Of a stretch of DNA of 64,000 nt, positions 22,851 to 32,920 are shown in pieces. Both the position numbers and the translations under genes were made by a program. Below the pieces are notes generated by a model. It saw only the letters and a program-made list of their open reading frames with translations. It ran no database searches and was not told where the DNA came from. Origin of the DNA: Physcia stellaris (Eukaryota; Ascomycota; Lecanoromycetes; Caliciales; Physciaceae); NCBI GenBank assembly GCA_018902385.1, contig JABSSW010000008.1:62001-126000 (forward strand). Direction: 5' to 3'. Within the stretch, counting starts at the first letter, position 1, and each line of letters starts with the position of its first letter.

Positions 22851-23649
22851 ATTACGTTCTGCTTTAGGCCTAGGAGTGTGCTGAGCAAGTATGTTCTCCA
22901 CGTTCCAACGTCCCGGAGACTTGCTGAATAGGGATCAGGCTCCGATGGACAGCAGTGGCTATTGTTGATGCTAGTCGTGGAACGGGGATGCCGGCCAGTG
23001 AGGGCGTTGTTGGTGCTAGTCAAGGAGCAGTGATACTACTTTAATGGGCAAGGCGTTTGGCAGACAGCTACTATGATACCCACTTCATTTTTGAAGTGTT
23101 AGCCTGCTTACTTTTGAATTGTTTAAAGTCTATGATACCCTAGGCCCAATCAAGGGATTTCTCTGTCCAAATGCTACATCCTGTTGAGATGATGTTGTTC
23201 ACCCATGTTGCCGCCTCATGCAATGGAAGTAGCTCTCTCGCTGTCCTACTCTACGCCATCAAATTACAACATAAAGTTCCGCCTCGGGACTAGCCTCACA
23301 CGAGAGGATCAGGGTGCCAAGACCTGGAGTACACCACCCGTGAAGAAGGCTTCGCGATAAGCCTGACAAACTGTTGAACCAAGCGTTGAAGCCTATGAAG
23401 TAAATCAACGTCACAGAATTGCGCCGCTAATCGCTCTGCTAGATGTGGGAATGCTCAAGACTTCTTCAATCGACTATTATCCGCGTATCTCCAATATGGA
23501 CTAGGGATAATCGGTCATATCTGGAATCTTGCAGATTTGCAGAGCTTAGAAAGGTGCTTGCCCCTCCCAAAGAAGCTACAGCTATGATACCTCGATGCTG
23601 AACAACTCCCTCCTGATTTGTTTTAAACTGACCGTTCTTCAAACGCAGA
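22851..23649. other. Intergenic region
   Basis: No gene recognised. Just before the next start codon the sequence ACTGAC followed by AACGCAG at about 23630-23648 looks like the 3' end of a 5' UTR intron. Confidence 0.4.
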
Positions 23650-24201
23650 ATGTCCGCATCGACACTTTACTTCGGCTACGGCTCCAACCTTTGGCTGCAT
23701 CAAATGTCCATGCGCTGCCCTTCTTCTACCTATGTCGGCATTGCACGCTTGAGCAGCTACCGCTGGATCATCAACGACCGCGGGTATGCGAACATCGTCG
23801 AGACCAATAGCGCCTCGGATGTTGTATATGGGCTAGTATATATTCTCACCGAAGAAGATGAGAGGCAACTTGATGTCAACGAAGGCGTACCCTATGCATA
23901 CACAAAGGAGACGATCCCTATGGATTTTTGGTTTCTGAAACCTGGGGAGAAGATGGACATGGCTCAAGGCAGTCAAAAGGAACAATTGCTGGTTTATATC
24001 GATCGAGAGAGGGTGGAAGATGATAGGCCCAAAGCTGAATATGTGCATAGGATCAATATGGGCGTGCGCGACGCTGTTAACATAGGGATGCCGCAGACGT
24101 ACGTGGATGATGTGATCAGGAAGTTCATACCCGCGGAAGGCGACCAGAATGCCAGAGATTTGGCTGAGAAGCAAGCCCTGATGTTTGAGGACGAGCGCTA
24201 G
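23650..24201 (+). CDS. Gamma-glutamylcyclotransferase-like protein
   Basis: Single exon, 183 residues. The N-terminus has the substrate-loop motif LYFGYGSNLW (residues 6-15). The GGCT fold continues with MRCPSSTYVGIARLSSYRW, GYANIVET, VVYGLVYILTEEDERQLDV, and the conserved acidic residue lies in DVNEGVPYAYTK (Glu at about 77). Members form 5-oxoproline from gamma-glutamyl compounds such as glutathione breakdown products; fungal relatives of this length are often annotated simply as GGCT-like. The C-terminal part (GMPQTYVDDVIRKFIPAE) matches the usual end of the fungal proteins. The cytosol is likely, since there is no signal peptide. Confidence 0.88.
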   Translation: MSASTLYFGYGSNLWLHQMSMRCPSSTYVGIARLSSYRWIINDRGYANIVETNSASDVVYGLVYILTEEDERQLDVNEGVPYAYTKETIPMDFWFLKPGEKMDMAQGSQKEQLLVYIDRERVEDDRPKAEYVHRINMGVRDAVNIGMPQTYVDDVIRKFIPAEGDQNARDLAEKQALMFEDER

Positions 24202-24913
24202 AAAGCCAAGGTCTATTCAGGGATGCGGTGGTACATCCGGAAAAGATTCCTTCTCAGCGTTTTTACTCCTAAAGCGATCCAGTCGGTTATGTTTAGAACA
24301 TCTCAAGCCGGCCTGGTCTCCGCTGCGGGTTTTGTCCTTCATACGACAGCACGCTCGGCCTTCAGATCGATTCGAAAGGTCCTTTCATGATACAGACAAC
24401 GAGGTACCTTACTGCGTCATGACGATCCAGCAAGATCTCATGATTGCCCACCTTCTTGCGACACATAACCTGCGTTCGGGTTGAACAGTACTTACAACAG
24501 ATGGCTGTTTCCGTAAGTCTTCACTCGAGCTAGGCACGTGCCGAAAGAGTCATCTTCAGCAAATTCTTCAAAATCAGAAGCATCCGCCGTCGAATGCGCG
24601 ACACACGCTTCAGTCATTATTGTCCAATGGTTTTACCTTAGCCGACCCTTCGAGTTCGAAGCGATCTGCTTACATATCCTCAAATCTACCTATCCATCGA
24701 GCCAGGCCATGCTTAAGGTCTCGGCTACCTGGTCTCCATGAGCCTCCAATTCCCCCTGTCAGTTTCTTGACCACAGCGACTACTTCTTGAGGGCGTATTC
24801 CCCGCGGCAATGCTAAGTATGCTTTATGGCATGCATAGACAGCAAGGCGTGTTTGTTAAGCGTGTCTATTGAGCGAGCTGTTGGGGATACTGCACGCCAC
24901 AAACCCGAGACTT
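24202..24913. other. Start of accessory region
   Basis: Several short frames without domains. No repeat recognised. Beginning of a 9.8-kb stretch poor in conserved genes. Confidence 0.4.
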
Positions 24914-25026
24914 AACCCTCTACAGCCCCATATAAAACGGGGTCTGCAGTGGGACCGCCCCTCTTAGCAAAGATTTTCAATACATGGTCACCGAAAAGAA
25001 AGAAAGCAAACGCCAAACGCCAAATC
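24914..25026. repeat. Dispersed 110-bp repeat, copy B
   Basis: Copy B: CCCTCTACAGCCCCATATAA, then GGGGTCTGCAGTGGGACCGC, then CAATACATGGTCACCG and AAAGAAAGCAAACGCCAAA. It lies within 10 bp of the end of a minus-strand ORF, in the same relative place as copies A and C. Confidence 0.7.
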
Positions 25027-25032
25027 AAGCAC

Positions 25033-25865
25033 TCAAGAAAATACAGCCTCATAGCATGTCCTCCAGCCACTCGAACATCTCATCATGCTATTCCCAGTGG
25101 CTAAGTCCATACGACGGAGTTCAGTTGGCAAGCCTTCAACAGATGGTAAATCAATGAAGGCATACCCCATCCAAGGCGTGAAACATTTGACAGCTGGGAG
25201 TTCCATCAGGAAAAGCTGCTGTTCGTTCACAATATCCCAAGCCAGGAAAAGCTGACCTGAGCTACGGATCCAACTGACTCCTGGTGGCACGGGACTGTTA
25301 CTGGAATCGACCCGCTTATGGGTCGAGAGGTCATCAGCAATCCAAGAGGAGATTGGAATTTTCAGGGAAACGAGGCTCCGAACGTGACTGCAAACAGTAT
25401 AAAGGACTGTATGCTCGCTCGGAAATCGAACCGATAAGGTATCGAGCATCTCCTGAGGCGTGGTCATCATAATGATGTGTTTAGAGGCCATCTTGGATGT
25501 CAAATGTACCCAGGCAATGCCTTGCAGCAGAACCACGAGGACAGCGACAGGGACGGGCCTCATCTGACGCAATCACTGCATGGATGACACGGTCAAGCAT
25601 GTCAATAACCCACGGTAGGTAAAATGTAGCTGCGGGAGTGATGGTACGATTGAATCGACTGTCCATCTGAACACCAGCAGAAGCAAGGACTAAGGTAGGG
25701 GGAAGGAGCAGGCAGATGACCAGCGGCGACCATGTTCGTCTTTCCGAAGTCGGCCAACCTGTTTTCCATATCGGTTTTTCGACAAAGATTCTGACTATGT
25801 CCCGGATAGCTCTGCCTGTATCTGTCAATCCCTCTCTGCTTCTTCAGTATTTCTTCACACTTCAT
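25033..25865 (-). CDS. Hypothetical ORF, possibly degenerate
   Basis: Two overlapping minus-strand frames read as protein: a hydrophobic N-terminal part (PLVICLLLPPTLVLASAGVQ and FYLPWVIDMLDRVIHAVIAS) and a 179-residue C-terminal part (VPVAVLVVLLQGIAWVHLTS, VRFPSEHTVLYTVCSHVRSL, VKCFTPWMGYAFIDLPSVEG). They shift frame near 25575 with no obvious intron. No family recognised. It is followed directly by the dispersed repeat copy B. May be an orphan gene, a relic or chance. Confidence 0.3.
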
Positions 25866-27253
25866 TCATTTCATTGCACTGCCCAAGCAAGATTCGAGTC
25901 CTGTTTTAAGAAGCTTAGATGAGCTACATGGTCAAACATCTGTATCTTACTGCTCTCTGATTGGGTCACGCGCGCCTACTCATTTTCAACATTGGTACAA
26001 GTAGTAGATAACACCTACATCCGTCGACGACACATGACACCCAGAGGAAACCCCAACTTGGCCATCAAAGAGCCCATCCTCCAAGCGGAAATCCTCAAAT
26101 AAGAGCTCCAAGAAACCCAAGCACTGATAAACACCAAGCTACTGGATCTCGAACAAAAGCAGGCAGAACGACGTAGGAAATAAGGCACGCCGGACTTCGT
26201 CTCCTCTCAAAAACATGAAGAGTTGGATTAGAACCTCCGGCGCCTCCTCCCAATTGCGGAACAAAGCAAGCGGCTGGAGACTGGGAAAGGCAGACTTCAG
26301 CTGATGTATATGCGTGATGAATGGCGTCAATCCAGCAATCTACTACACAAGTTGAAGACTGTAAAGAGGTGGGCCCCTTCACTTTCGAAACGGGTTCTGT
26401 GGCCAAAGCCGAGAGCTGTTGTTAGGATTTGGGCTCTTACAGATGTGGCTTAGGTGCTTCAAGAAGACTGGTTCCTGAGTCTGGACAATGATTGATGAAC
26501 AGCTATGACACATCCAGTAGGCTATCATCCCCCTCGCATGAATTAGCATGGAATAGCGCGATATCGCCGGGCAGGTAGATGACTCTCCCGCCCGGACGAC
26601 ATCCGAAGAGGGTATTCTACGCCTGTCACACTCACAGGCTCTATCCCAACCCATGGGCATACAGAATGTCGACGTCGGCGTTCCTAAAATAGTCAAAAGT
26701 AAACAGCTTTAAGCCTTGGTGAAGGGAATTGTGAAAGACCATAAGAAGTAGCACCGTTGCTTCATTACCTCCAATGTCCATGTCAGTAGGCGGCAGGATT
26801 GCCATAAAGACTACCTTTTCTCCTTTTGACAGGTGTTGCCAGAGAAACCTCCATTGGTATTTCATCTTGTCAGGTCATTGAAAGCAGTGTCACTTTCAAC
26901 CTTCTCAGTCATGAATCATCACGACCTCCATGGTCCTCCATTTTCGACCGGTTCCTATATCGGATCCTCGAGTCGGGTATTCGGAGGTCTGTATGCTCAA
27001 AGATTGCACCACTGAGGTAGTACGAGGGATATCCCAATCGTAGTAGAAGTAATTCATAGCCACGACTTACATTCACGCCGGGAATTCGGTAGTCATGCTC
27101 TCTACCTGATTGTTTGAGAAAATAAAAGCAATTTCCTATCTGGTGTGGCCTTGGCACGGCAAATCCCGGCACAGCGAATTAGCCGAAGATTTCCTGATAA
27201 GAGGGTCACGCCTCGGTGATCGTGGACCTTCGCTTTTGCTCCCCACAAGAGAA
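25866..27253. other. Gene-poor stretch
   Basis: Only short unassigned frames on both strands (for example minus 26641-26865). One CTCGAGTCGGGTATTCGGAGG site at about 26965-26985 belongs to the GTCGGG family described elsewhere. Nothing else supported. Confidence 0.4.
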
Positions 27254-27400
27254 ACGCGTCCGTGCCGTACCCTTGATTTATCAAGAGTTACCACGTCTGT
27301 GATCTTGATTTACAAGCCTCCACGTCCGTGATCTTGATTCTATCAAGCCCTCCACGTCCGTAGTCTTGTTATCCAGAGCTCCACGTTTATCTTGTCTTGA
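27254..27400. repeat. Tandem 30-bp repeats just before a start codon
   Basis: About five imperfect units of TCCACGTCCGTGATCTTGAT plus a short variable end (TCTATCAAGCC or similar), at about 27254, 27290, 27319, 27350 and 27380. The array ends only a few bases before the ATG at 27407, so it probably forms the 5' UTR or core promoter. Confidence 0.75.
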
Positions 27401-27406
27401 GTCAAA

Positions 27407-28915
27407 ATGGCTGGTTCACAGAGGGATCCGCCTCAACTGAGTCAATTCCTTGCTCCAGCATCTGATGCTGTCAGCGAAAGGTCTCAGTGGGTTGGCGCCT
27501 TACCTCCTGATCCACCAGAGCCAAGACCGTTGCCGAGCGAGAAGCCTCGTCTGACAAGATCAGGTCCGAGCGTCCCTCAGAGGCCTGAGGTTGCAGAGAA
27601 ATGGGAAGCGGTGTTCCTGCTTCACGGGCGTACCGGTCTGCAGGAGGCATTTTATGCCTACGCCGATGAACAGCTCTCGGAACTACACACTGGGCCGCAA
27701 GAGGAGATGGGAAACGCAAGGGCGAGTTGGGGCTGTCTACTGAGGGATCGGACAGAGGGAACAAACTTGATTCGTAATCTGCTCCACACACTTCCTGATT
27801 GCATCATCTTGGCTCTGCTGAAGGGCGAGCTGCCGCGTCAGACGAGGACGGCTCCAGAGGTGACAAGTTTTGTGGAGGAGCATATGCAGTTGACGCCTTA
27901 TCCAGGCATATATATCAACCTGCTCCACGACCGCGATGGTCGGTGGCTCAGCAGCAATGATATGGAGACGCTGTTGGATAAGATGGAAGATTACGCAAGT
28001 AGCGATGGGAAGGGAGAGCCGACGCGGGAGCAAGCGCTGATCGATGGACAGATCACTGCGTGGAATGCAGACGATCAGGACGAGGGCATGAAGATACGTT
28101 GGCTACAAAGCGAGCACCAGGCTATCATGATCCGGGAGTGGGTGGAATTGGCAAGGAGCAGGTATTGCAATAATGCTACCGACCCAACCGAGCCTTTCAC
28201 ATCCTGCCCGACGGAGGTAGGCTGGGCAACGAATCCCGTCATGCGCTGCAAGCAGCATGAGTCAAACACGGGCACCACGTTTCTCTTTGGGCTTGCCCAT
28301 GGGATCCTGCGGATGTCTCCTTCGAGTGGGGGGTTTGGCTGGGGTCCACCGACACAACTTCTTCTATTCCCGTTGACCGCGAGGGACGAGACCATGTGTC
28401 GGGTAGCCGAAGTCGTTGGCTCCTTGCTAAGCCTGTCTTACTGGTTCCTCGGGGGCTTCAACACCTGGTTCGGCGGTGGCTTCGGCTGGGCAGCAGATAC
28501 GGGCGGCGACGATGTCCGTCCACCCACAAGCACATCGTTTGCTTGGGGTTACAATGCACAGACATTCGTCCGCCGTCTCGGATTTGAAGATCCCAAATTC
28601 AGCGATGCTGAAAAAGCTAAGCGTTACTACGATCTGGTAGCCGATGCTCTGGCATACGAGGACACCAACAAGCAGCTCGACGAGACACGCGTTGCGTATG
28701 AACGGCTGACAGAGGATGCAGAGGCGGGGAAGGCTGACACCCTAGAGAAAAACAAAGAGGTCGAAGGACTTCAGAGACAAATTGAGGATATGTCAGAGAT
28801 CAAAGCCGATCCAGAGCTGGAAGATCTATTGGGTGACTTATCACTAGTGGAGGATGCAGGGAGGGAGGACGAGGCGGAGGATGAGGAATGGAGGGTGAGT
28901 GTGCGAGATATATAG
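27407..28915 (+). CDS. Orphan 502-residue protein, weak GIY-YIG-like motifs
   Basis: An uninterrupted 502-codon frame in a repeat-rich accessory region. Residues 1-65 are Pro-rich and disordered. The middle contains PYPGIYINLLHDRDGRWLS (about 165-183), then an acidic helix, a Tyr/Cys segment (RSRYCNN), and VGWATNPVMRCKQHES (about 269-284). A GIY triplet followed 100 residues later by VGxxxxPxxRxxxH recalls GIY-YIG-like fungal orphan families, but the usual spacing and the YIG partner are not clear. A Gly/Phe/Trp-rich segment (FLGGFNTWFGGGFGWAAD) follows. The C-terminal 90 residues (LDETRVAYERLTEDAEAGKA, KEVEGLQRQIEDMSEIKAD) form a coiled coil with an acidic tail. Composition and long open frame support a real gene; function is unknown. 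Confidence 0.6.
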   Translation: MAGSQRDPPQLSQFLAPASDAVSERSQWVGALPPDPPEPRPLPSEKPRLTRSGPSVPQRPEVAEKWEAVFLLHGRTGLQEAFYAYADEQLSELHTGPQEEMGNARASWGCLLRDRTEGTNLIRNLLHTLPDCIILALLKGELPRQTRTAPEVTSFVEEHMQLTPYPGIYINLLHDRDGRWLSSNDMETLLDKMEDYASSDGKGEPTREQALIDGQITAWNADDQDEGMKIRWLQSEHQAIMIREWVELARSRYCNNATDPTEPFTSCPTEVGWATNPVMRCKQHESNTGTTFLFGLAHGILRMSPSSGGFGWGPPTQLLLFPLTARDETMCRVAEVVGSLLSLSYWFLGGFNTWFGGGFGWAADTGGDDVRPPTSTSFAWGYNAQTFVRRLGFEDPKFSDAEKAKRYYDLVADALAYEDTNKQLDETRVAYERLTEDAEAGKADTLEKNKEVEGLQRQIEDMSEIKADPELEDLLGDLSLVEDAGREDEAEDEEWRVSVRDI

Positions 28916-29597
28916 AGGTTTTTTATCCCTAAAGGACAGGGTTTTTCCTTGAGGGGCTAGCAGGGGCTTTAGCTGTCAATTGAATCACCTTGCTCGCTCC
29001 AAAATAACTTCGATTTACTCTGTGACGCGTAGAAAACTATGAAAACAACGAGGACAAACTGATAATTGGAGACAATCTCACCCGAGTCTCAAGACCCACT
29101 ATCCCCTCCACACACAACCCCCCTTCCACGCCCTCCCCCACTGCAACAAAGCGCGTACCGGTGTATGACACGCAACATACCAAGTTGATGTGAAGGCGGC
29201 ACCCTCCTTTAATTCCGCCCTTAGTCAGGTAATAGTAGGTCTATCTAGATCCAGTGGTCGGCGAATGTTGCCCTTTTGGTAATTCGTAGCTCCTTCCTCG
29301 AAGCGTATGTTCACTCCCTCTCTCACGTGCATTGTCGTACCATTGCGATGGAAGAGGCATCGTATATAAGTCTTTATTAAGGGGGATGATAGGATTTCAG
29401 GATGCCAGGGAACGGGACAACCAATGCACTGTTTGATGCTCGCGCCCCTTGACGAAGCCTAGAGTCCTCGCCCGATCACTTGAACTGCTCGCTTCTTGCT
29501 CATATCTTTTCTCACGGGAGTGCCAGCTGTGCGTGGGATAGGAGTTCGCTGGGCACAGGAATCGTTGGGGAGAGGGGAGGTGTTTGGATACATTACC
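28916..29597. other. Intergenic region
   Basis: No gene recognised. The minus-strand frame at 29397-29912 lies mostly over the tandem repeats and is not taken as coding. Confidence 0.45.
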
Positions 29598-29895
29598 TGA
29601 TGTTGGCTGAGGTCTCGCATAAAATCTTTTCTGGTGAGGATGCCAGGGTCCTTTGGCGAGAAAATGATGTTGGCAGAGAATCTCACATAAAGTGTTTGGC
29701 TGATAACGATATAAATTACAAGGGTCCTTAGGCCAGAGTTTGGCTGAGAATCTCACATAAAGTGTTTGCTGAGAACTGTATTGAATACCAGGGTCCTTTG
29801 GCGAGATAATGATGTTGGCAGAGAATCTCGCATAAAGTATTTGGCTGATAATGATATAGATTACAAGGGTCCTTTGGTGAGATACTTCTTTTTTG
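29598..29895. repeat. Nested tandem repeat, 145-bp period
   Basis: Two long units at 29644 and 29789 share CAGGGTCCTTTGGCGAGA, ATGATGTTGGCAGAGAATCT, CATAAAGT(G/A)TTTGGCTGATAA and GATTACAAGGGTCC with few changes. Within each, a shorter motif GAGAATCTCRCATAAAGT recurs two or three times. A partial copy precedes them at about 29598. A higher-order minisatellite. Confidence 0.75.
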
Positions 29896-30864
29896 GCGAG
29901 AATATCGGTCAAATCTTGGGTACCGCTAATACTGACAATACGTTACCACCCAGCAGAAAAGCCCACGCAGTTGTCTACCACCTCGTCCTGAATGCACACG
30001 GGTGTGAATGTCTCGCGGATCTTCTTTCCCATGTGCCAATAGCTGATCGAGACCAGAAATTATGAGCTAGACGCCGTGGTTGAGCTGGTGCGGCGCTGGT
30101 GATGCTTCAGCTTCACTGCCAGACCACCTCACGCGATCCCATTTCTTCGAAGTCTTGCCAGGAAGTCGCCGCAACGTCTGGGAGTCATTTGAAGAGTACA
30201 CGAAGATATCTGGGAGGCGAGGGGACGGCCGCTTGGCAGCTGACGCCTGAACAGAGAGATCGGCTGCTTGCGGCTGCTTGAGCTGTAACGTACTTCTAAA
30301 GACTCGCTATTGATTGGGAGGAGGACATGCAGGGTGGTTAGGCTTCGTGAAGCTAGGTATGGGTGCTGGAGCTGCGCTGCGCAGCGCAGAGTCGAGGTCA
30401 CCGCTGACTCCTTTTAGTTGATCGTAACAACAGCTCCCACTAGAAAGACTTACAATGCCAACTCCATACGTTTTCCTATTGTGGCTTGGTGTGGAGGACG
30501 AGCATATTTGGTTAGATCCGACCGATTTCCTCTCGAGTCGTTCACTCCTTTGTCGCCACGGATTCCTCCATCATCAAGCCCCTATCCGCAGACCGCAGAG
30601 CGCTTCGGAGGCATATAGAGAGGTCACTGGAGTTCCAAGGTCGTCTAGACATTGGCAGAGGTGGCTGCAGCTACTTCGGATTCCTCAGGCTAGGCTAATT
30701 TAGCTTCGTCGGTCGCGCTTCGTTACCGGGACGATCTACACAGGGATTTTTTGGCAAGGATAGCATGTGTTGAGGACGTCAAGCCATGACATTTGAGGAT
30801 GGGGGAGAATGGACGACCATTGCGAGTCGCTCATGAGGAGTCACAAACTCATAGCTGAAGGAAG
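29896..30864. other. Gene-poor stretch
   Basis: No supported gene, RNA or repeat. Short frames at 30129-30401 and 30418-30703 show no domain. Confidence 0.4.
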
Positions 30865-31498
30865 CCGCCGTCGCATTATTGGAAATCAAGCCGCACTCTT
30901 CAAGTCTGGAAGATACTCGGATTTGACCATCGCTTGCAAGAGTAATGAATGACACAATGTCGTTTGCTTTCACTCAAGCTTTTTCGCTGCGGCTTGCGAT
31001 ATTGATTTTCAGACGAGCTTTGTTTCAACGATGTGAAAGTCTCGAACTAATGAGACATAGGAAGCGAAAGAAGGAAAGATCAATCTTCCTGAAGACGATC
31101 CAGAAATCGTAGATTTGATATTGCAGTATCTCTACAAGCTTGACTACAATGACGAGGGCCATACTGCAATTGAAACAGCCACCGCTGATGTGCATCACCA
31201 AAGCAGCTCTGCTCAATTTCCGAATGATCTATTATCGTCTTCTACAGCGGTCACTGGTGAAGCCACCCTTGAAGGCGAGAACACTGTCGCAGCCGAGTCT
31301 CTAGAGCATGTCGAGACGAAAGATGATGTGCACGGCAAAAGCAGCTCTGCTCAGTTCCTGAACGATCTGTTATCATCTTCTACAGCGGTTACTGGCGAAG
31401 CCACCCGTGAAGGCGAGGACTCTGTCGCAGCCGAGGCTCTAGAGCATGTCGAGAGGAGATTTTTCGAGGTAATGCTGGATGGAAAAGAGGTGCTGTAG
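30865..31498 (+). pseudogene. BTB/POZ-domain pseudogene
   Basis: The first part reads ALFKSGRYSDLTIACKSNE, a stop codon at 30951-30953, then HNVVCFHSSFFAAACDIDFQ; the second, after about 50 bp, reads EAKEGKINLPEDDPEIVDLI then LQYLYKLDYND. Together they give the order of a fungal BTB domain (SDLTI.C ... VC.xSxFFAAACxxxF ... EAxEGxIxLPEDDPEIVxLxLQYLY). A position where such genes usually have an intron now has ACGAGC in place of a GT donor. The C-to-T type stop and the lost donor suggest decay, possibly RIP-like. The tail contains two copies of a 46-residue segment. BTB proteins usually act in protein interaction or as Cul3 adaptors; this copy is unlikely to work. Confidence 0.6.
31201..31476 (+). 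repeat. 138-bp tandem duplication in the BTB relic
   Basis: Two copies starting at 31201 and 31339. Both contain AAGCAGCTCTGCTCA, TCTTCTACAGCGGT, GAAGCCACCC and CTAGAGCATGTCGAGA in the same order; the translation repeats SSSAQFxNDLLSSSTAVTGE. The copies differ at about 12-15 positions, so the duplication is older than the last few changes. Confidence 0.85.
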
Positions 31499-31778
31499 AC
31501 GGAGTGAGTAGCGGAATGGAGAACTGAAAATCCAAAGATGTCGCAGAAAATCTGGACTTTTATTCAAACCTCCGAACAACGAATGCGGACATTGTTAGAT
31601 AGTGCACGGGGTGACCGATTCGTGCGCATACTAGAGTGATAGATGCCAAGCCCGCAACTAAGTCCTGCCACCTCTTCTCCAGCTTCTGTACTTTTTCGTC
31701 TCATCCACCCACTACATACATTAAGTACCTCAGCTCTAACAGTTCCCATGTAAAAACATTTCCAATCATTCAAAACAA
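31499..31778. other. Short gene-free stretch
   Basis: Nothing recognised between the BTB relic and repeat copy C. Confidence 0.4.
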
Positions 31779-31892
31779 TCCCCTCCACAGCCCCATATTA
31801 AATGGAGTCTGCAGTGGGGCCGCCTCTCATAACAAAGCTTCTCAATACATGGCCACTTGGGAAAAAGAGAAATGAAAAAACGGCAAACTCAC
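31779..31892. repeat. Dispersed 110-bp repeat, copy C
   Basis: Copy C: TCCCCTCCACAGCCCCATAT, then GGAGTCTGCAGTGGGGCCGC, then CTCTCATAACAAAGCTTCTC and AATACATGGCCAC, with an A-rich tail. Closest to copy B in the first half. It lies beyond the 3' end of the second broken coiled-coil ORF, with two minisatellites between. Confidence 0.75.
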
Positions 31893-31916
31893 CTATGATT
31901 CCGCACACACCCAAAC

Positions 31917-32058
31917 TCCTCCATGCGCACACACTCAGAGTCCTCCATTCGCTCACACCCAACTTCTCCATCCGCTCACACCCAGACTCCTCCATCCGCA
32001 CACACCTAAGTATTCGTCCCCCCCTCCGCATACACCTCTGTATTCCTCCCCCCTTCCG
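31917..32058. repeat. 24-bp minisatellite
   Basis: About six units of CTCCATCCGCTCACACCCAG with a 3-6 base variable end, becoming CCTCCGCATACACCTCTGTA-like in the last two units. The array is C-rich on the plus strand. Confidence 0.75.
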
Positions 32059-32294
32059 TACCAGAAAGGTGATAGAGACCCCTCTACAACACAAGGTCGT
32101 GATGTCAGGGCCCGATCTCTATCGACCTCCAAGCTCAAGCTCGACGTAGAGTAACAAGCCAGTTTCTGCACCACACCGCAAGCGCTCCGGAGACAAGCCT
32201 GCACTTGCTGCACGCGGAGTCGACATAAATGTCGAAAGTGGTACCGTTACCGCGACTTGTTACCCAGGGTATCGAGTCTGCCCATCAGCGGAGA

Positions 32295-32915
32295 GAGCTC
32301 CTCTGGAACAAGTCCAGAGAAACGGACTGCATGCTGAGCTTTTCAACGTCTGCTCCACTGGAACAAAGTCCAGAGAAACCGACTGGGCGATGAGCTTTTC
32401 ATCGTCTGCTCCGCTGGAACAAAGTCCAGAGAAACCGACTGAGCAATGAGCTTTTCAGCGTCTGCTCCGCTGGAACAAAGTCCAGAGAAACCGACTGAGC
32501 AATGAGCTTTTCAGCGTCTGCTCCGCTGGAATAAAGTCCAGAGAAACCGACTGCGCATCAGCTGAGAGAGCTCCTCTGAAACAAAGTCCAGAGAAACAAA
32601 CTCCGCGCTGAGCTTCTCAGCGTCTGCTCACTCTGGAATAAAGTCCAGAGAAACGGACTGCGCATCAGCTGAGAGAGCTCCTCTGGAACAAAGTCCAGAG
32701 AAACAAACTCCGCGCTGAGCTTATCAGCCTTTGCCCATCAGCTGAAATTAGAGAGCTCCTCTGGAACAAGTCCAGAGAAACAAACGGACTGTGCGCTGGG
32801 CTTATCAGCGTCTGCCCATCACTTGAGAGAGCTTCTCGTGATGGACAGAGAGAGCTTCTCTGGAACAAAGTCCAGAGAAACAAACTCCGCGCTAAGCTTC
32901 TCAGCGTCTGCAACT
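32295..32915. repeat. 56-bp minisatellite with hairpin core
   Basis: About ten units. The clearest run, 32347-32515, has a 56-bp period with TCTGCTCCGCTGGAACAAAG, TCCAGAGAAACCGACTGAGC and AATGAGCTTTTCAGCG. Every unit contains CTGGAACAAAGTCCAG or a close variant, an inverted repeat with a 5- to 7-base stem and a 6-base loop. Outer units have insertions such as CATCAGCTGAGAGAG. Confidence 0.85.
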
Positions 32916-32920
32916 AGTGC

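Noticed and set aside
29397-29912. 171-residue minus-strand frame
   Set aside because: Most of it is translation of the tandem repeats; not taken as a protein.
32665-32913. 82-residue minus-strand frame with repeated LFLWTLFQRSSL
   Set aside because: Product of the 56-bp minisatellite read in one frame; not a gene by itself.
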